The translations under genes and the position numbers were made by a program. Under the pieces are notes generated by a model, which saw nothing but the letters and a program-made list of their open reading frames with translations, made no database searches and was not told the DNA's origin. A stretch of 41,340 nucleotides of DNA, taken from contig CANPXK010000014.1 of assembly GCA_947585965.1 (NCBI GenBank), positions 1 through 41,340 on the forward strand. Reading direction: 5' to 3'. Each line of letters starts with the position of its first letter. Position 1 is the stretch's first letter. Origin of the DNA: an uncultured Clostridia bacterium (GTDB lineage Bacteria; Bacillota; Clostridia; Oscillospirales; Acutalibacteraceae). Shown here piece by piece: positions 1-9,286 of the stretch.

Positions 1-165
1 TCCGCCCTGTTTGTATAATTGTATGTATTTAATCAGACGTTCTGTGTTGTAATTTTATATACATAGGGAATTTTAATTAAGCAGTTGAAAGTTTGGCATT
101 ATTATGGTAAAATTCTAATTGTATGGTTTTATAATAAATGCAAAAATACGGGAAGGGGAAGAAAT

Positions 166-2046
166 ATGTGCGGATTATGCGGATTTACGGGTGAAGTTAT
201 CGACAGGGATAAAGTCCTTGAAAACATGACTGATGTTATTACTCACAGAGGCCCGGACAGTGTGGGATATTATAAGGACAACAGAATATCCATGGGTTTT
301 CGCCGCCTTAGTATAATTGACCTTGAAGGCGGAGATCAGCCCATTTACAACGAGGATAAAACTCTTGTTCTTATGTTTAACGGAGAGATATACAACCACA
401 AGGAGCTTCGTGAGGAGCTTAAAGAAAAAGGACATAAATTCTATACAAATGCGGATTCCGAGGTTCTTATACACGGTTTCGAGCAGTGGGGCGAAAAGCT
501 TCTTAACAAGCTGCGGGGAATGTTCGGCTTTGCAATATATAATACAAAGGACGGTTCACTTTTTATTGCAAGGGATTTCTTCGGGATAAAGCCCATGCAT
601 TATGCTGTCATAGACGGTGAGCTTATATACGGCTCGGAGATAAAGAGTATTCTTGAACATCCGAAATACGAAAAGAAATTCAATTATAAGGCACTGGACA
701 ATTATCTGTCATTCCAGTATGTCGTTCCGCCGGAAACCTTTTTTGAGGGGATATACTGTCTTCTTCCGGGTCATTATATGTGGTTCAGGAATGGTAAGGT
801 GACGACAACAAGATATTTTGAGGCAACATTTGAGCCGGATTACAGCCTTACGGAAAAGGAAGCGGTGGATAAGATAGAGGAAGTATTTGAAAATTCGGTA
901 AATACACATAAGATAAGTGATGTCGAGGTGGGATGTTTCCTGTCAAGCGGAGTTGATTCGAGCTATGTATCGACTTATTTTGCCGATCAGAAAACCTTTA
1001 CCGTAGGCTTTGATTTCGGAGAAAAATATAATGAGATAAGCTGGGCAGAGGGACTTTCAAAGGAGATAGGCGTTGAGCATCATACTCATCTCATAGGCTC
1101 CGAGGAGTTTTGGGAGGCTGTGCCGAGAGTTCAGTATCATATGGATCAGCCGCTTGCCGACCCGTCATGTATCGCTCTTTATTTTGTGTCGAAGCTTGCG
1201 AGTGAATATGTAAAAGTTGTTCTTTCCGGTGAGGGAGCTGACGAGCTTTTCGGTGGCTATACGGTATATAATGAGCCTCATGTGTTCAAGGTTTATCAGA
1301 AAATCCTCCCCGAGAAGCTGCGTTATGCGCTTGCAAGGAAGGCTAAGAAATGGCCGCATATTAAGGGCAGGGGATATATACTCAGGGGAGCAAGAAAAAC
1401 CGAAGATAAGTTTATCGGAAATGCATTTATGTATGATGACGAGGAAAAAAGGAAGATACTAAAGGATAATTCCATAGTAACACGTCCGCAGGACCTTTGC
1501 CGCAAATATTACGACAGGGTAAAGCACTATGATGAGGTTACCAAGATGCAGTATCTTGATATAAACCTTTGGATGGTGGGAGATATCCTTCTTAAAGCCG
1601 ACCGCATGAGTATGGCTAATTCTCTTGAACTGCGTGTACCGTTCCTCGACAGGGAAGTATTCAGGGTTGCAAGAACGATACCGACAAAACTGCGCATCGC
1701 ACACGGAACGACAAAATATGCCATGAGAATGGCTGCTCTGCGTCATTTGCCGAAGGCAACGGCACAGAAACCCAAGTTAGGTTTTCCTGTTCCTACAAGG
1801 GTATGGCTCAAGGATAAGAAATACTATGAAAGGGTAAAAGAAATGTTTACCTCTCCGACAGCGGAAAAATTCTTCAATACCGAACTTATAGTATCTTATC
1901 TTGACGACCATTTTAACGGCAAGGATGACAACAGCCGCAAGGTGTGGACGATATATGTGTTTCTCCTGTGGTATAATATCTACTTTGGTGACGAGGATAA
2001 AGTAAACCGTCCCGAGGGAGTGACGGTGCCTTCAAACGAACTTTGA
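166..2046 (+). CDS. asnB: Asparagine synthetase (glutamine-hydrolysing), class B
   Basis: This 626-residue enzyme makes asparagine from aspartate, ATP and glutamine in the cytoplasm. The start is fixed by chemistry: class II glutamine amidotransferases need Cys directly after the removed initiator Met, and the ATG at 166 gives MCGLCGFTGE with a purine-rich ribosome site (ggaagggg, 151-158). The open frame extends 27 codons upstream, but that start would bury the catalytic Cys. The N-terminal half is the amidotransferase (THRGPDS, FNGEIYNH, GMFGFAIY). The C-terminal half is the ATP-pyrophosphatase synthetase domain with the PP-loop SSGVDSS and the conserved GEGADELFGGY. The length is normal for AsnB. 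It stands alone, with a terminator hairpin just downstream. Confidence is high for the family; a role in amidating something other than aspartate cannot be excluded by motif reading. Confidence 0.95.
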   Translation: MCGLCGFTGEVIDRDKVLENMTDVITHRGPDSVGYYKDNRISMGFRRLSIIDLEGGDQPIYNEDKTLVLMFNGEIYNHKELREELKEKGHKFYTNADSEVLIHGFEQWGEKLLNKLRGMFGFAIYNTKDGSLFIARDFFGIKPMHYAVIDGELIYGSEIKSILEHPKYEKKFNYKALDNYLSFQYVVPPETFFEGIYCLLPGHYMWFRNGKVTTTRYFEATFEPDYSLTEKEAVDKIEEVFENSVNTHKISDVEVGCFLSSGVDSSYVSTYFADQKTFTVGFDFGEKYNEISWAEGLSKEIGVEHHTHLIGSEEFWEAVPRVQYHMDQPLADPSCIALYFVSKLASEYVKVVLSGEGADELFGGYTVYNEPHVFKVYQKILPEKLRYALARKAKKWPHIKGRGYILRGARKTEDKFIGNAFMYDDEEKRKILKDNSIVTRPQDLCRKYYDRVKHYDEVTKMQYLDINLWMVGDILLKADRMSMANSLELRVPFLDREVFRVARTIPTKLRIAHGTTKYAMRMAALRHLPKATAQKPKLGFPVPTRVWLKDKKYYERVKEMFTSPTAEKFFNTELIVSYLDDHFNGKDDNSRKVWTIYVFLLWYNIYFGDEDKVNRPEGVTVPSNEL

Positions 2047-2063
2047 TAAGATGAAAAAGAAAG

Positions 2064-2098
2064 AACGGTTGTACACATTCGGAGTACAGCCGTTTTCT
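2064..2098 (+). terminator. Rho-independent terminator after asnB
   Basis: Inverted arms AACGGTTGTAC (2064-2074) and GTACAGCCGTT (2084-2094) pair over 11 bp with one G-U, with a 9-nt loop, followed by TTTTCT. It lies 18 nt after the asnB stop. Confidence 0.85.
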
Positions 2099-2147
2099 AT
2101 ACATTTTTACTTCTATAATTATATGATTATATTTGTTTAATTTGCCT

Positions 2148-2177
2148 ATGACAATTTTTTTCGGAAAGTATTATAAT
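2148..2177 (+). promoter_or_regulatory. Likely sigma-A promoter of the CarD-like gene
   Basis: A -10 box TATAAT sits at 2172-2177. A -35-like ATGACA lies at 2148-2153 with an 18-nt spacer. The gene starts 40 nt downstream. Confidence 0.55.
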
Positions 2178-2217
2178 TATAGTATATAATATAGAGTTTG
2201 CAGAAGGAGGCGATAGT

Positions 2218-2730
2218 GTGTTTGAAGCAGGAGATACCGTTATATATGGTTCTCAGGGGGTTTGTAAAATAACGGGAACAGAACAAAAAAGGATAGGCGG
2301 CAAATATGTCAATTATCTGGTATTGCACCCTGTGTATGATGAAAATTCAACTATATTCGTTCCGGCAGATAATGAATCACTTATTGGAAAAATGAAGCCT
2401 GTCCTTTCTGAAGAGGAAGTCTATGACATGATAAATTCAATTGCCGAGGAGGAAATTATTGAAGCGGGCGATGATAATGAGCGGAGGGAGCAGTATCAGA
2501 GAATTATAACCGAGGGCGACAGACATATGCTTTTCAGACTTATAAAGACGCTTTATCTGAAAAGGCTTTCACAGGAAAAAAAGGGAAAAAAGCTGCATCA
2601 ATCGGATGAGGCGATATTGAAGCAGGCTGAAAAACTTTTGCATAACGAATTTGCCCTTGTACTCGATATAAAGCCTGACGAGGTTTTTCCATTGATAATG
2701 AACAGTATTGAAAAGAAGAAAATAAGTTGA
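2218..2730 (+). CDS. CarD/CdnL-family RNA polymerase-binding transcription regulator
   Basis: This 170-residue protein opens with MFEAGDTVIYGSQGVCKITG, the conserved beginning of the CarD_CdnL_TRCF RNA polymerase interaction domain. In known members this domain contacts the polymerase beta subunit and stabilises open promoter complexes. The rest is charged and mostly helical, as expected of the C-terminal DNA-contacting domain (about residues 65-165). The start is GTG at 2218, preceded by an excellent ribosome site (aaggagg, 2204-2210). The length matches the family. It is a single-gene unit between two strong hairpins, with a TATAAT promoter upstream. The family is clear; the specific regulon is unknown. 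Confidence 0.9.
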   Translation: MFEAGDTVIYGSQGVCKITGTEQKRIGGKYVNYLVLHPVYDENSTIFVPADNESLIGKMKPVLSEEEVYDMINSIAEEEIIEAGDDNERREQYQRIITEGDRHMLFRLIKTLYLKRLSQEKKGKKLHQSDEAILKQAEKLLHNEFALVLDIKPDEVFPLIMNSIEKKKIS

Positions 2731-2787
2731 AATCAAAAAGCAGCCGCACGGTGCGAAAAAATGCAACCGTGCGGCTGTTTTTTGATT
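2731..2787. terminator. Bidirectional terminator between carD-like gene and the convergent dehydratase gene
   Basis: Arms at 2731-2751 and 2767-2787 pair over 21 bp with one wobble. The GC core is CAGCCGCACGG/CCGTGCGGCTG, bounded by A and T tracts, so either strand reads as hairpin plus U-run. It serves two converging genes. Confidence 0.9.
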
Positions 2788-2795
2788 CTGAATGA

Positions 2796-4721
2796 TTATT
2801 CGCCTGTTTCCTCTTCGATATTTTCGGGCAGGGATTCGGCACCTATTGTTTCATGATGGTATGTCGGGACAATTTCGGTTATAATTTTTTCAACTGCTTC
2901 CTTGTCATTTCTGTTTGCGGCATCATGCAGTTTTTTCAGATGCTCGGTAAACATATCTACGCTGAATTCAATCGGTTTGCCGATATAGATTTTCTTATTG
3001 TCTGTTTTTGTTATGCCCTCCTCGTTGAGAAGAAGCTCCTCATAAAGCTTTTCACCGGGGCGAAGACCTGTATATTCTATCTTTATATCTTCGTGAGGCT
3101 TAAAGCCCGAAAGACGTATAAGATTTTCCGCAAGTACCTTTATTTTGACAGGCTCACCCATATCAAGGATGAATATTTCTCCGCCCTTTGCAAGACTTCC
3201 CGCCGTGAGGACGAGTGATACGGCTTCAGGTATCGTCATGAAATAACGTATGATATCCGGGTGTGTCACGGTGACGGGGCCGCCCGTGCGGATCTGTTCC
3301 TTGAACAGCGGTATTACGGATCCGTTCGAGCCGAGAACATTGCCGAACCGTACGGCGACAAAGTTGGTTTTACTCTGCTTTCCCATCATTTGTATTATCA
3401 TTTCGCAAATTCTCTTTGAAGCACCCATCACGCTCGTGGGATTTACTGCCTTGTCGGTTGAAATCTGCACGAAATTCTTAACATGATGTTTGTCTGCGGT
3501 TCTTGCAAGCTTGAGTGTGCCGAAAATATTGTTTTTAACAGCCTCCTCCGGATTTGTTTCCATAAGAGGTACGTGCTTGTGTGCCGCGGCATGGAATACG
3601 ACATCAATATTTTTTGTTGCGAAAATATGCTCAAGCTTTTCCTCGTCACGTACAGAGGCTATCTGTACCTCGAATGACAGATCGGTCCCGTGCTTCCTTA
3701 TAAGCTCTTGCTGAATTTCGTATGCATTATTTTCGTATATATCAAGTATAATAAGGTGTTTCGGTCTGAGTCTTGCTATCTGACGGCATAGCTCGGAGCC
3801 TATCGATCCGCCGCCGCCTGTTACAAGAACGGTCTGCCCGATAAGATACTTTCCGTATTTTTCCGTATCGAATACAACAGGTTCACGTCCGAGAAGATCC
3901 TCAACCTCAACCTGCCTTATGGATGAGGTTATCGGCACACCGGCTGTCATAAGATTATATATATTCGGAATGATTTTTACCTCAAGGTGCGTCTTTGTGC
4001 AGGCATCGAGTATTCTCTTCTTGTCTGTTATACTTATCTGCGATATCGTAAATAATATGACCTCGATATCGTATTCTTCACATATTTCGGGTATCTCATA
4101 TGTTGTTCCGACAATCTTAACTCCTGATATACGGCGATGAAGCTTTTCCTTGTTATCGTCTACTATGCATACAGGGATATATTCGTTTCCCGGGGTTTTT
4201 GAAAGCTCACTCAATACAGACAGAGCACCCTCCCCGCCGCCTATGATCAGGAGACGCTTTTTTGCCTTATGCGCAAGGTTCCTTCTTTCCAGTATTTTAT
4301 TAAGACGGTAAATGATCCTGAACATCATAACAAACAGGGTTGACATAAGTGCAAATGTTATATATGACCCGGTGCCTAAATTGAAATCCGGAATAAAAGC
4401 ACCGAAAATCATTGTTATGACCATAAATGAAAGATTTGCCGTGAATGAGGCTATTCCGGCATAGAAAAAGTCCTCAATATCAGCATACCGCCATAATTTA
4501 TTATAAAGCCTGAACAGAAGGAATACAACGGTGAAGCAGATATTTACTATAAATGCTCCGCCGAGGAAGATGTCGGTATTTTCCGTCAGCAAAAAGTTAT
4601 CCCGACTTATTCCGTAGTTTATAATATACGAAAGATAATATGATAAATTCCAAAGCACAAAATCACATAAAAAAAGAATAATTCTTCTGTGCGAGCTTAA
4701 AGCGTTATATATTTTATGCAT
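2796..4721 (-). CDS. Membrane-bound UDP-sugar 4,6-dehydratase (CapD/WbpM/PglF type)
   Basis: This 641-residue nucleotide-sugar dehydratase probably converts UDP-GlcNAc to a 4-keto-6-deoxy sugar for surface glycans. About four membrane helices fall in residues 13-37, 52-72, 86-110 and 118-138. A first Rossmann-like domain begins at RLLIIGGGEG (156-165). The catalytic short-chain dehydrogenase domain carries TGGGGSIGSE (301-310). Its active site reads STDKAVNPTSVMGASK, so the usual Tyr-xxx-Lys is Met432-xxx-Lys436, the known signature of this membrane subfamily. The start at 4721 has GGAG about 12 nt upstream, a loose spacing. The gene is monocistronic. The sugar transferase at 10748 is a plausible pathway partner. 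The exact sugar substrate (GlcNAc or GalNAc) is not decidable here. Confidence 0.9.
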   Translation of the reverse strand: MHKIYNALSSHRRIILFLCDFVLWNLSYYLSYIINYGISRDNFLLTENTDIFLGGAFIVNICFTVVFLLFRLYNKLWRYADIEDFFYAGIASFTANLSFMVITMIFGAFIPDFNLGTGSYITFALMSTLFVMMFRIIYRLNKILERRNLAHKAKKRLLIIGGGEGALSVLSELSKTPGNEYIPVCIVDDNKEKLHRRISGVKIVGTTYEIPEICEEYDIEVILFTISQISITDKKRILDACTKTHLEVKIIPNIYNLMTAGVPITSSIRQVEVEDLLGREPVVFDTEKYGKYLIGQTVLVTGGGGSIGSELCRQIARLRPKHLIILDIYENNAYEIQQELIRKHGTDLSFEVQIASVRDEEKLEHIFATKNIDVVFHAAAHKHVPLMETNPEEAVKNNIFGTLKLARTADKHHVKNFVQISTDKAVNPTSVMGASKRICEMIIQMMGKQSKTNFVAVRFGNVLGSNGSVIPLFKEQIRTGGPVTVTHPDIIRYFMTIPEAVSLVLTAGSLAKGGEIFILDMGEPVKIKVLAENLIRLSGFKPHEDIKIEYTGLRPGEKLYEELLLNEEGITKTDNKKIYIGKPIEFSVDMFTEHLKKLHDAANRNDKEAVEKIITEIVPTYHHETIGAESLPENIEEETGE

Positions 4722-5038
4722 AAAATGTTCATTCTCCGTTTTTTTGGTGTCTTGATTTCAACACCATGATTTTTCATACTAAACCAAATTATATTACTTT
4801 TTCGGGAAAAATACAATAGTTTATGTCCTTTTATGCGGAAATTAAGAAAATAAAAACAGATAAGGTAAAATATTATTCATTTTTTCGACTTTTTAATTCC
4901 CGATAAGAATAATATAAATACCCGTATGTTCTATAATAATATCTTAGGTTGAAATGTATATTTGTGTAGAAAAACAAATTAATGACGGTTAATTTCTGCA
5001 TATAAATATACCCGAGCTTTGGAAAGGAAGAACTGAGC
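4722..5038. other. Divergent AT-rich intergenic region
   Basis: This 317-bp spacer separates two divergent genes and must hold both promoters. It is very AT-rich with several TATAAT-like strings, but I could not assign one convincing -35/-10 pair to either gene. A ribosome site (ggaaagg, 5021-5027) precedes the ATG at 5039. I see no RNA gene or long inverted repeat. Confidence 0.5.
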
Positions 5039-7954
5039 ATGGTAAGAATCGGTCTTGATATAGGATCCACAACCGTTAAGTGCGTAGTACTTGATGAGGA
5101 CAATAATATATTATTTAACATATACGAGAGACATTATTCACAGATCACCGGAAAAATAGCGGAACTTTTAAAAATCGTAAGGACAAAAATACCCGAGGGA
5201 GAAACGGCGCTTGTATCAATGTCGGGTTCCGCGGGAATGGGTGTAGCAGAGGCCTGCGGAATAGATTTTATACAAGAGGTATATGCCACAAGAGCTGCGG
5301 CAAATACCTTTTTGCCTGATACGGATGTTGTAATTGAGCTTGGCGGCGAGGATGCAAAAATTCTTTTTCTTTCGGGAGGAATGGAGGTTCGTATGAACGG
5401 CTCGTGTGCAGGCGGCACAGGAGCATTTATTGACCAGATGGCAACTCTTCTCAACGTGCCTATTGAGGAGCTTGACGGTCTTGCCGAAAAGCATGAAAAA
5501 ACCTATACTATTGCTTCACGCTGCGGAGTTTTTGCTAAAACCGATATTCAGCCGCTGCTCAATCAGGGAGCAAGAAAAGAAGATGTTGCCGCAAGTATAT
5601 TTATGGCGGTTGTAAATCAGACAATATCGGGACTTGCACAGGGCAGGGAAATAAAGGGAAATGTCGTATATCTCGGAGGACCGCTCACATTTATTCCGCA
5701 GCTGAGAAAGGATTTTGATAAGGTACTCGGAACAAAGGGAATATGCCCCGAAAATTCACTTTATTATGTTTCCATAGGTGCGGCACTTTGTGCGGAAAAG
5801 AACATAGATTTTGATTTGGTATGTCAAAAGATAGAAAAATACAGGGGTACGGGAAATTTCGCATTCAATAAGCCGCTTTTCGACAATGAACGGGAACTTG
5901 AAATATTCAGAAAAAGACATTCACTTGCCAAGGTTGAAAATGGTACTCTTGAGGGATATAAGGGAAATGCTTTTGTCGGAATAGACGCGGGCTCAACGAC
6001 CGTCAAGGGTGTTGTTACGGATGATAAGGGCACGCTCCTGTATTCCGAATATATGTCCAACAGCGGCAACCCGGTGCCGATTGTCAAAAAATTTCTTGAG
6101 AATATATATAAAAAATGCCCCGGAATAAAAATAAAAGGCTCAGCTGTCACCGGATACGGTGAGGAGATTATAAAAAATGCGTTCGGTGTGGATTTCGGAA
6201 TAGTTGAAACTGTTGCACATATGACAGCGGCAAAGAAATTCATGCCCGATGTTGAATTTATCATAGATATAGGCGGACAGGATATAAAATGCTTCAAGAT
6301 ACGGAACGGTGTCATAGATAATATATTCCTTAATGAAGCTTGTTCATCAGGCTGCGGCTCATTTTTGCAGACCTTTGCAAATGCCCTCGGTTATTCTGTG
6401 GAGGAATTTTCGGAAATGGGACTTCTTGCAAAGCATCCTGTTGACCTCGGCTCACGGTGTACCGTATTCATGAATTCTTCCGTTAAGCAGGCACAGAAGG
6501 ACGGGGCGACTATTGAGGATATATCCGCAGGCTTGTGTCTGAGCGTTGTAAAAAATGCTCTTTACAAGGTCATAAGAGTTTCAAGCCCGCGAGAGCTTGG
6601 CAAAAAAATTGTGGTTCAGGGAGGAACATTCCTCAATGACGCAGTGCTGAGAGCATTCGAGCAGGAAATGGGCGTTGATGTTATAAGACCCGATATATCC
6701 GGTCTTATGGGTGCATACGGCGCGGCTCTTTATGCAAAATCTAAATGCACGGAGGATTATACTTCAAGTCTTTCGGGTATGGAGGAGCTTAATAATTTCA
6801 AGCATGAGATAAAAGCCGTAAACTGCGGCGGATGCAGCAATAACTGCCGTCTTACCGTAAATACCTTTAATGACGGAAGAAAATTTATTGCAGGAAACAG
6901 GTGCGAAAAGCCTGTTACGAAAAAATCACCCGATGACAGCTTCAATATATATCAGTATAAGCTTGGGCTTCTGAGAAGCTATAAGCCGAAAGAGGGAGCA
7001 AAAAGAGGCAAGATAGGAATACCGCTCGGTCTTAATATGTATGAGCTTCTTCCGTTCTGGCATACGTTCCTTACAAAATTGGATTTTGAGGTTGTTGTGT
7101 CGCCTTTTTCAAACAGAAAACTGTATCTGCACGGACAGCAAACCATTCCGTCAGATACCGTATGTTTCCCGGCAAAGCTTATGCACGGTCATATACAATG
7201 GCTGCTCGATAAAGGAATAAAGCAGATATTCTATCCGTGTATGTCATACAACTTTGACGAGCATCTGGGAGATAACCATTACAACTGTCCTGTTGTTGCA
7301 TATTATCCCGAGGTTATTCATGCCAATGTCAGGGAAATAGAGAGCGTTAAGTTTTTCCATGAATTTGTAGGCATACACAGACCCAAGGATTTCCCGAAAA
7401 AAATCCATGAAGAGCTTGTTAAATACTTCGGAGATATATCCCAGAAGGAAGTAAAGGATGCCGCAAAGGCAGCCTATGAAGCCCGCGACGAATACCTCAG
7501 AAAGGTGAGGGAGTACGGAGATGACATTATTAAGAGGGCAAGGGAAAAGGGCAAGAGTATAATAGTTCTTGCCGGTCGTCCGTATCATGTTGACCCGGAG
7601 ATAAATCACGGTATAGATAAGCTTATAACAAGCTTTGATGTCGCACTTGTTTCGGAGGACGTTGTCAGCGACAAGGAAGTTAAAAAGGTGAAAACGAGTG
7701 TGCTCAATCAGTGGACATACCATTCGAGGATGTATGCGGCTGCCGAATATGTAAGTCAGTATGATGATATGGAGCTTGTTCAGCTTGTTTCTTTTGGCTG
7801 CGGCGTTGATGCAATTACTACGGATGAGGTACGTGCGATACTTGAAAAGCACGGAAGAATATATACACAGATTAAAATTGATGAGATTACAAATCTCGGT
7901 GCTGTCAAGATAAGGCTGAGAAGTCTGCTTGCGGCAACGGAAAAGAATAAATAA
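5039..7954 (+). CDS. Tandem acyl-CoA dehydratase activase (BadF/HgdC-type ATPase x2) with DUF2229 domain
   Basis: This 971-residue protein holds two ASKHA-fold activase modules. The first (about 1-255) starts GLDIGSTTVK and has Cys123 (GSCAGGTG) and Cys162 (SRCGVF). The second (about 312-565) starts GIDAGSTTVK and has Cys435 (NEACSSG) and Cys474 (SRCTVF). Both Cys pairs are 39 residues apart, the spacing of the [4Fe-4S] ligands in HgdC-type activators. A CGGCSNNC cluster (596-603) follows, then a DUF2229-like domain (about 650-870) with further Cys residues. Such activators use ATP to push an electron into a 2-hydroxyacyl-CoA dehydratase-like partner. The partner-like half is the next gene, 36 bp away. 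In many Clostridia, to my knowledge, the two occur as one polypeptide of about 1400 residues. The substrate is unknown. Confidence 0.85.
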   Translation: MVRIGLDIGSTTVKCVVLDEDNNILFNIYERHYSQITGKIAELLKIVRTKIPEGETALVSMSGSAGMGVAEACGIDFIQEVYATRAAANTFLPDTDVVIELGGEDAKILFLSGGMEVRMNGSCAGGTGAFIDQMATLLNVPIEELDGLAEKHEKTYTIASRCGVFAKTDIQPLLNQGARKEDVAASIFMAVVNQTISGLAQGREIKGNVVYLGGPLTFIPQLRKDFDKVLGTKGICPENSLYYVSIGAALCAEKNIDFDLVCQKIEKYRGTGNFAFNKPLFDNERELEIFRKRHSLAKVENGTLEGYKGNAFVGIDAGSTTVKGVVTDDKGTLLYSEYMSNSGNPVPIVKKFLENIYKKCPGIKIKGSAVTGYGEEIIKNAFGVDFGIVETVAHMTAAKKFMPDVEFIIDIGGQDIKCFKIRNGVIDNIFLNEACSSGCGSFLQTFANALGYSVEEFSEMGLLAKHPVDLGSRCTVFMNSSVKQAQKDGATIEDISAGLCLSVVKNALYKVIRVSSPRELGKKIVVQGGTFLNDAVLRAFEQEMGVDVIRPDISGLMGAYGAALYAKSKCTEDYTSSLSGMEELNNFKHEIKAVNCGGCSNNCRLTVNTFNDGRKFIAGNRCEKPVTKKSPDDSFNIYQYKLGLLRSYKPKEGAKRGKIGIPLGLNMYELLPFWHTFLTKLDFEVVVSPFSNRKLYLHGQQTIPSDTVCFPAKLMHGHIQWLLDKGIKQIFYPCMSYNFDEHLGDNHYNCPVVAYYPEVIHANVREIESVKFFHEFVGIHRPKDFPKKIHEELVKYFGDISQKEVKDAAKAAYEARDEYLRKVREYGDDIIKRAREKGKSIIVLAGRPYHVDPEINHGIDKLITSFDVALVSEDVVSDKEVKKVKTSVLNQWTYHSRMYAAAEYVSQYDDMELVQLVSFGCGVDAITTDEVRAILEKHGRIYTQIKIDEITNLGAVKIRLRSLLAATEKNK

Positions 7955-7990
7955 GATTATAAGCCTGAAATCGGTAATAGGAGTGATAAG

Positions 7991-9283
7991 ATGGCTAAGC
8001 TTGTATATGATGAAACCGGCAGACTGCTGTTTACAAAGGAAATGAGAAAGGAGAACTATACCATTCTCATACCAATGATGGCTAAGATACATTTTGAAAT
8101 TATGAAAAATGTATTTGTGCATTACGGTTATAATGCGGTCCTGCTTGATACGGAGGGTCCTGAGATAGCGCAGGTCGGACTGAAATATGTCCATAACGAT
8201 ACCTGCTATCCGGCACTTCTTGTAATAGGACAGCTTATTCATGCTCTGCAAAGCGGAAAATATGACGTAAATAAGACAGCATTGCTTATAACGCAGACGG
8301 GCGGCGGCTGTCGTGCGTCAAATTATATACATCTTCTGAGAAAGGCTCTCGTAAAAGCAGGACTTGAGAATGTGCCTGTAATATCCCTTAATATGTCGGG
8401 ACTTGAGAAAAACAGCGGATTCAAGCTGACCCTCCCTATGATAAGAAGAATTGCGGCAGGACTTGTATACGGCGATATGCTTATGGCTCTGCATAATCAG
8501 GTTATGCCATATGAAATAAATAAGGGAGAAAGTCAGGGCTGTGTTGATAAGTGGGTAAAAAAGCTCACGGATATACTTGCCGCAGGACATGGCTTCACCA
8601 AAAAGGAAATGTCGGAAAATCTCGACAGCATAGCACATGATTTTTCAAAGATAAAGCAAAATAAGGTGCCGAAAGTCAAAGTAGGTATAGTCGGAGAAAT
8701 ATATGTAAAGTACTCCGCACTCGGCAATAATGACCTTGAAAACTTTCTGCACAGTCAGGACTGCGAGGTAAACCTCCCCGGAATAATGGGCTTTGCCATG
8801 TTCAAGGTTGACAACCGACTGGAGGATATCAAGCTTTACGGAGGAAGCAAGGCTAAGTATATTGTTGTGAAGAGGTTATTTGATTATCTCGAGGGTCTTG
8901 AAAGCGCTATTATAGAAAGCCAGAAAAAATACGGTTTCCGCCCCATAGGAACGTATGCTCATACGAAATCGCTTGTCAAAGGTATGGTAGGCTATGGAAG
9001 CAAGATGGGTGAGGGCTGGCTGCTTACGGGTGAAATGCTTGAGCTTATCGAAAGCGGCTTTGAGAATATAGTCTGCACCCAGCCGTTCGGATGTCTGCCT
9101 AATCATATCAACGGTAAGGGCATGATAAGACCTATAAAAATGCTTGACGACAGGGCTAATATAGTTGCAATAGACTATGACCCCGGTGCGCCGAAGGTTA
9201 ATCAGGAAAACCGTATCAAGCTTATGCTTGCGCTTGCAAAGGAACGCCTTGTGAAAGATGAGCAGACCTCTGAGGCAGTGTGA
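7991..9283 (+). CDS. 2-hydroxyacyl-CoA dehydratase-like (HgdB/double-cubane-type) subunit
   Basis: This 430-residue protein matches the C-terminal part of the large activase-related polypeptides. Its conserved Cys sites include NDTCYPALL, TGGGCRASNY and PFGCLPNHI, candidates for Fe-S ligation. It starts at ATG 7991 behind a ribosome site (aggag, 7979-7983), 36 bp after the upstream gene's stop. It is therefore translated separately and is not obviously a sequencing break. It is likely to be reduced by the tandem activase next to it. The family members include dehydratases of 2-hydroxyacyl-CoAs and double-cubane cluster reductases acting on small molecules. Sequence alone does not tell which applies here. 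No signal peptide or membrane segment is seen, so it should be cytoplasmic. Confidence 0.82.
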   Translation: MAKLVYDETGRLLFTKEMRKENYTILIPMMAKIHFEIMKNVFVHYGYNAVLLDTEGPEIAQVGLKYVHNDTCYPALLVIGQLIHALQSGKYDVNKTALLITQTGGGCRASNYIHLLRKALVKAGLENVPVISLNMSGLEKNSGFKLTLPMIRRIAAGLVYGDMLMALHNQVMPYEINKGESQGCVDKWVKKLTDILAAGHGFTKKEMSENLDSIAHDFSKIKQNKVPKVKVGIVGEIYVKYSALGNNDLENFLHSQDCEVNLPGIMGFAMFKVDNRLEDIKLYGGSKAKYIVVKRLFDYLEGLESAIIESQKKYGFRPIGTYAHTKSLVKGMVGYGSKMGEGWLLTGEMLELIESGFENIVCTQPFGCLPNHINGKGMIRPIKMLDDRANIVAIDYDPGAPKVNQENRIKLMLALAKERLVKDEQTSEAV

Positions 9284-9286
9284 GCT

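Noticed and set aside
85..165. Upstream extension of asnB
   Set aside because: It would bury the catalytic N-terminal Cys; the ATG at 166 has a ribosome site and the family start.
7244..8251. 335-codon antisense ORF across the activase/dehydratase junction
   Set aside because: It opposes two clearly conserved genes, has no recognisable domain and no ribosome site.
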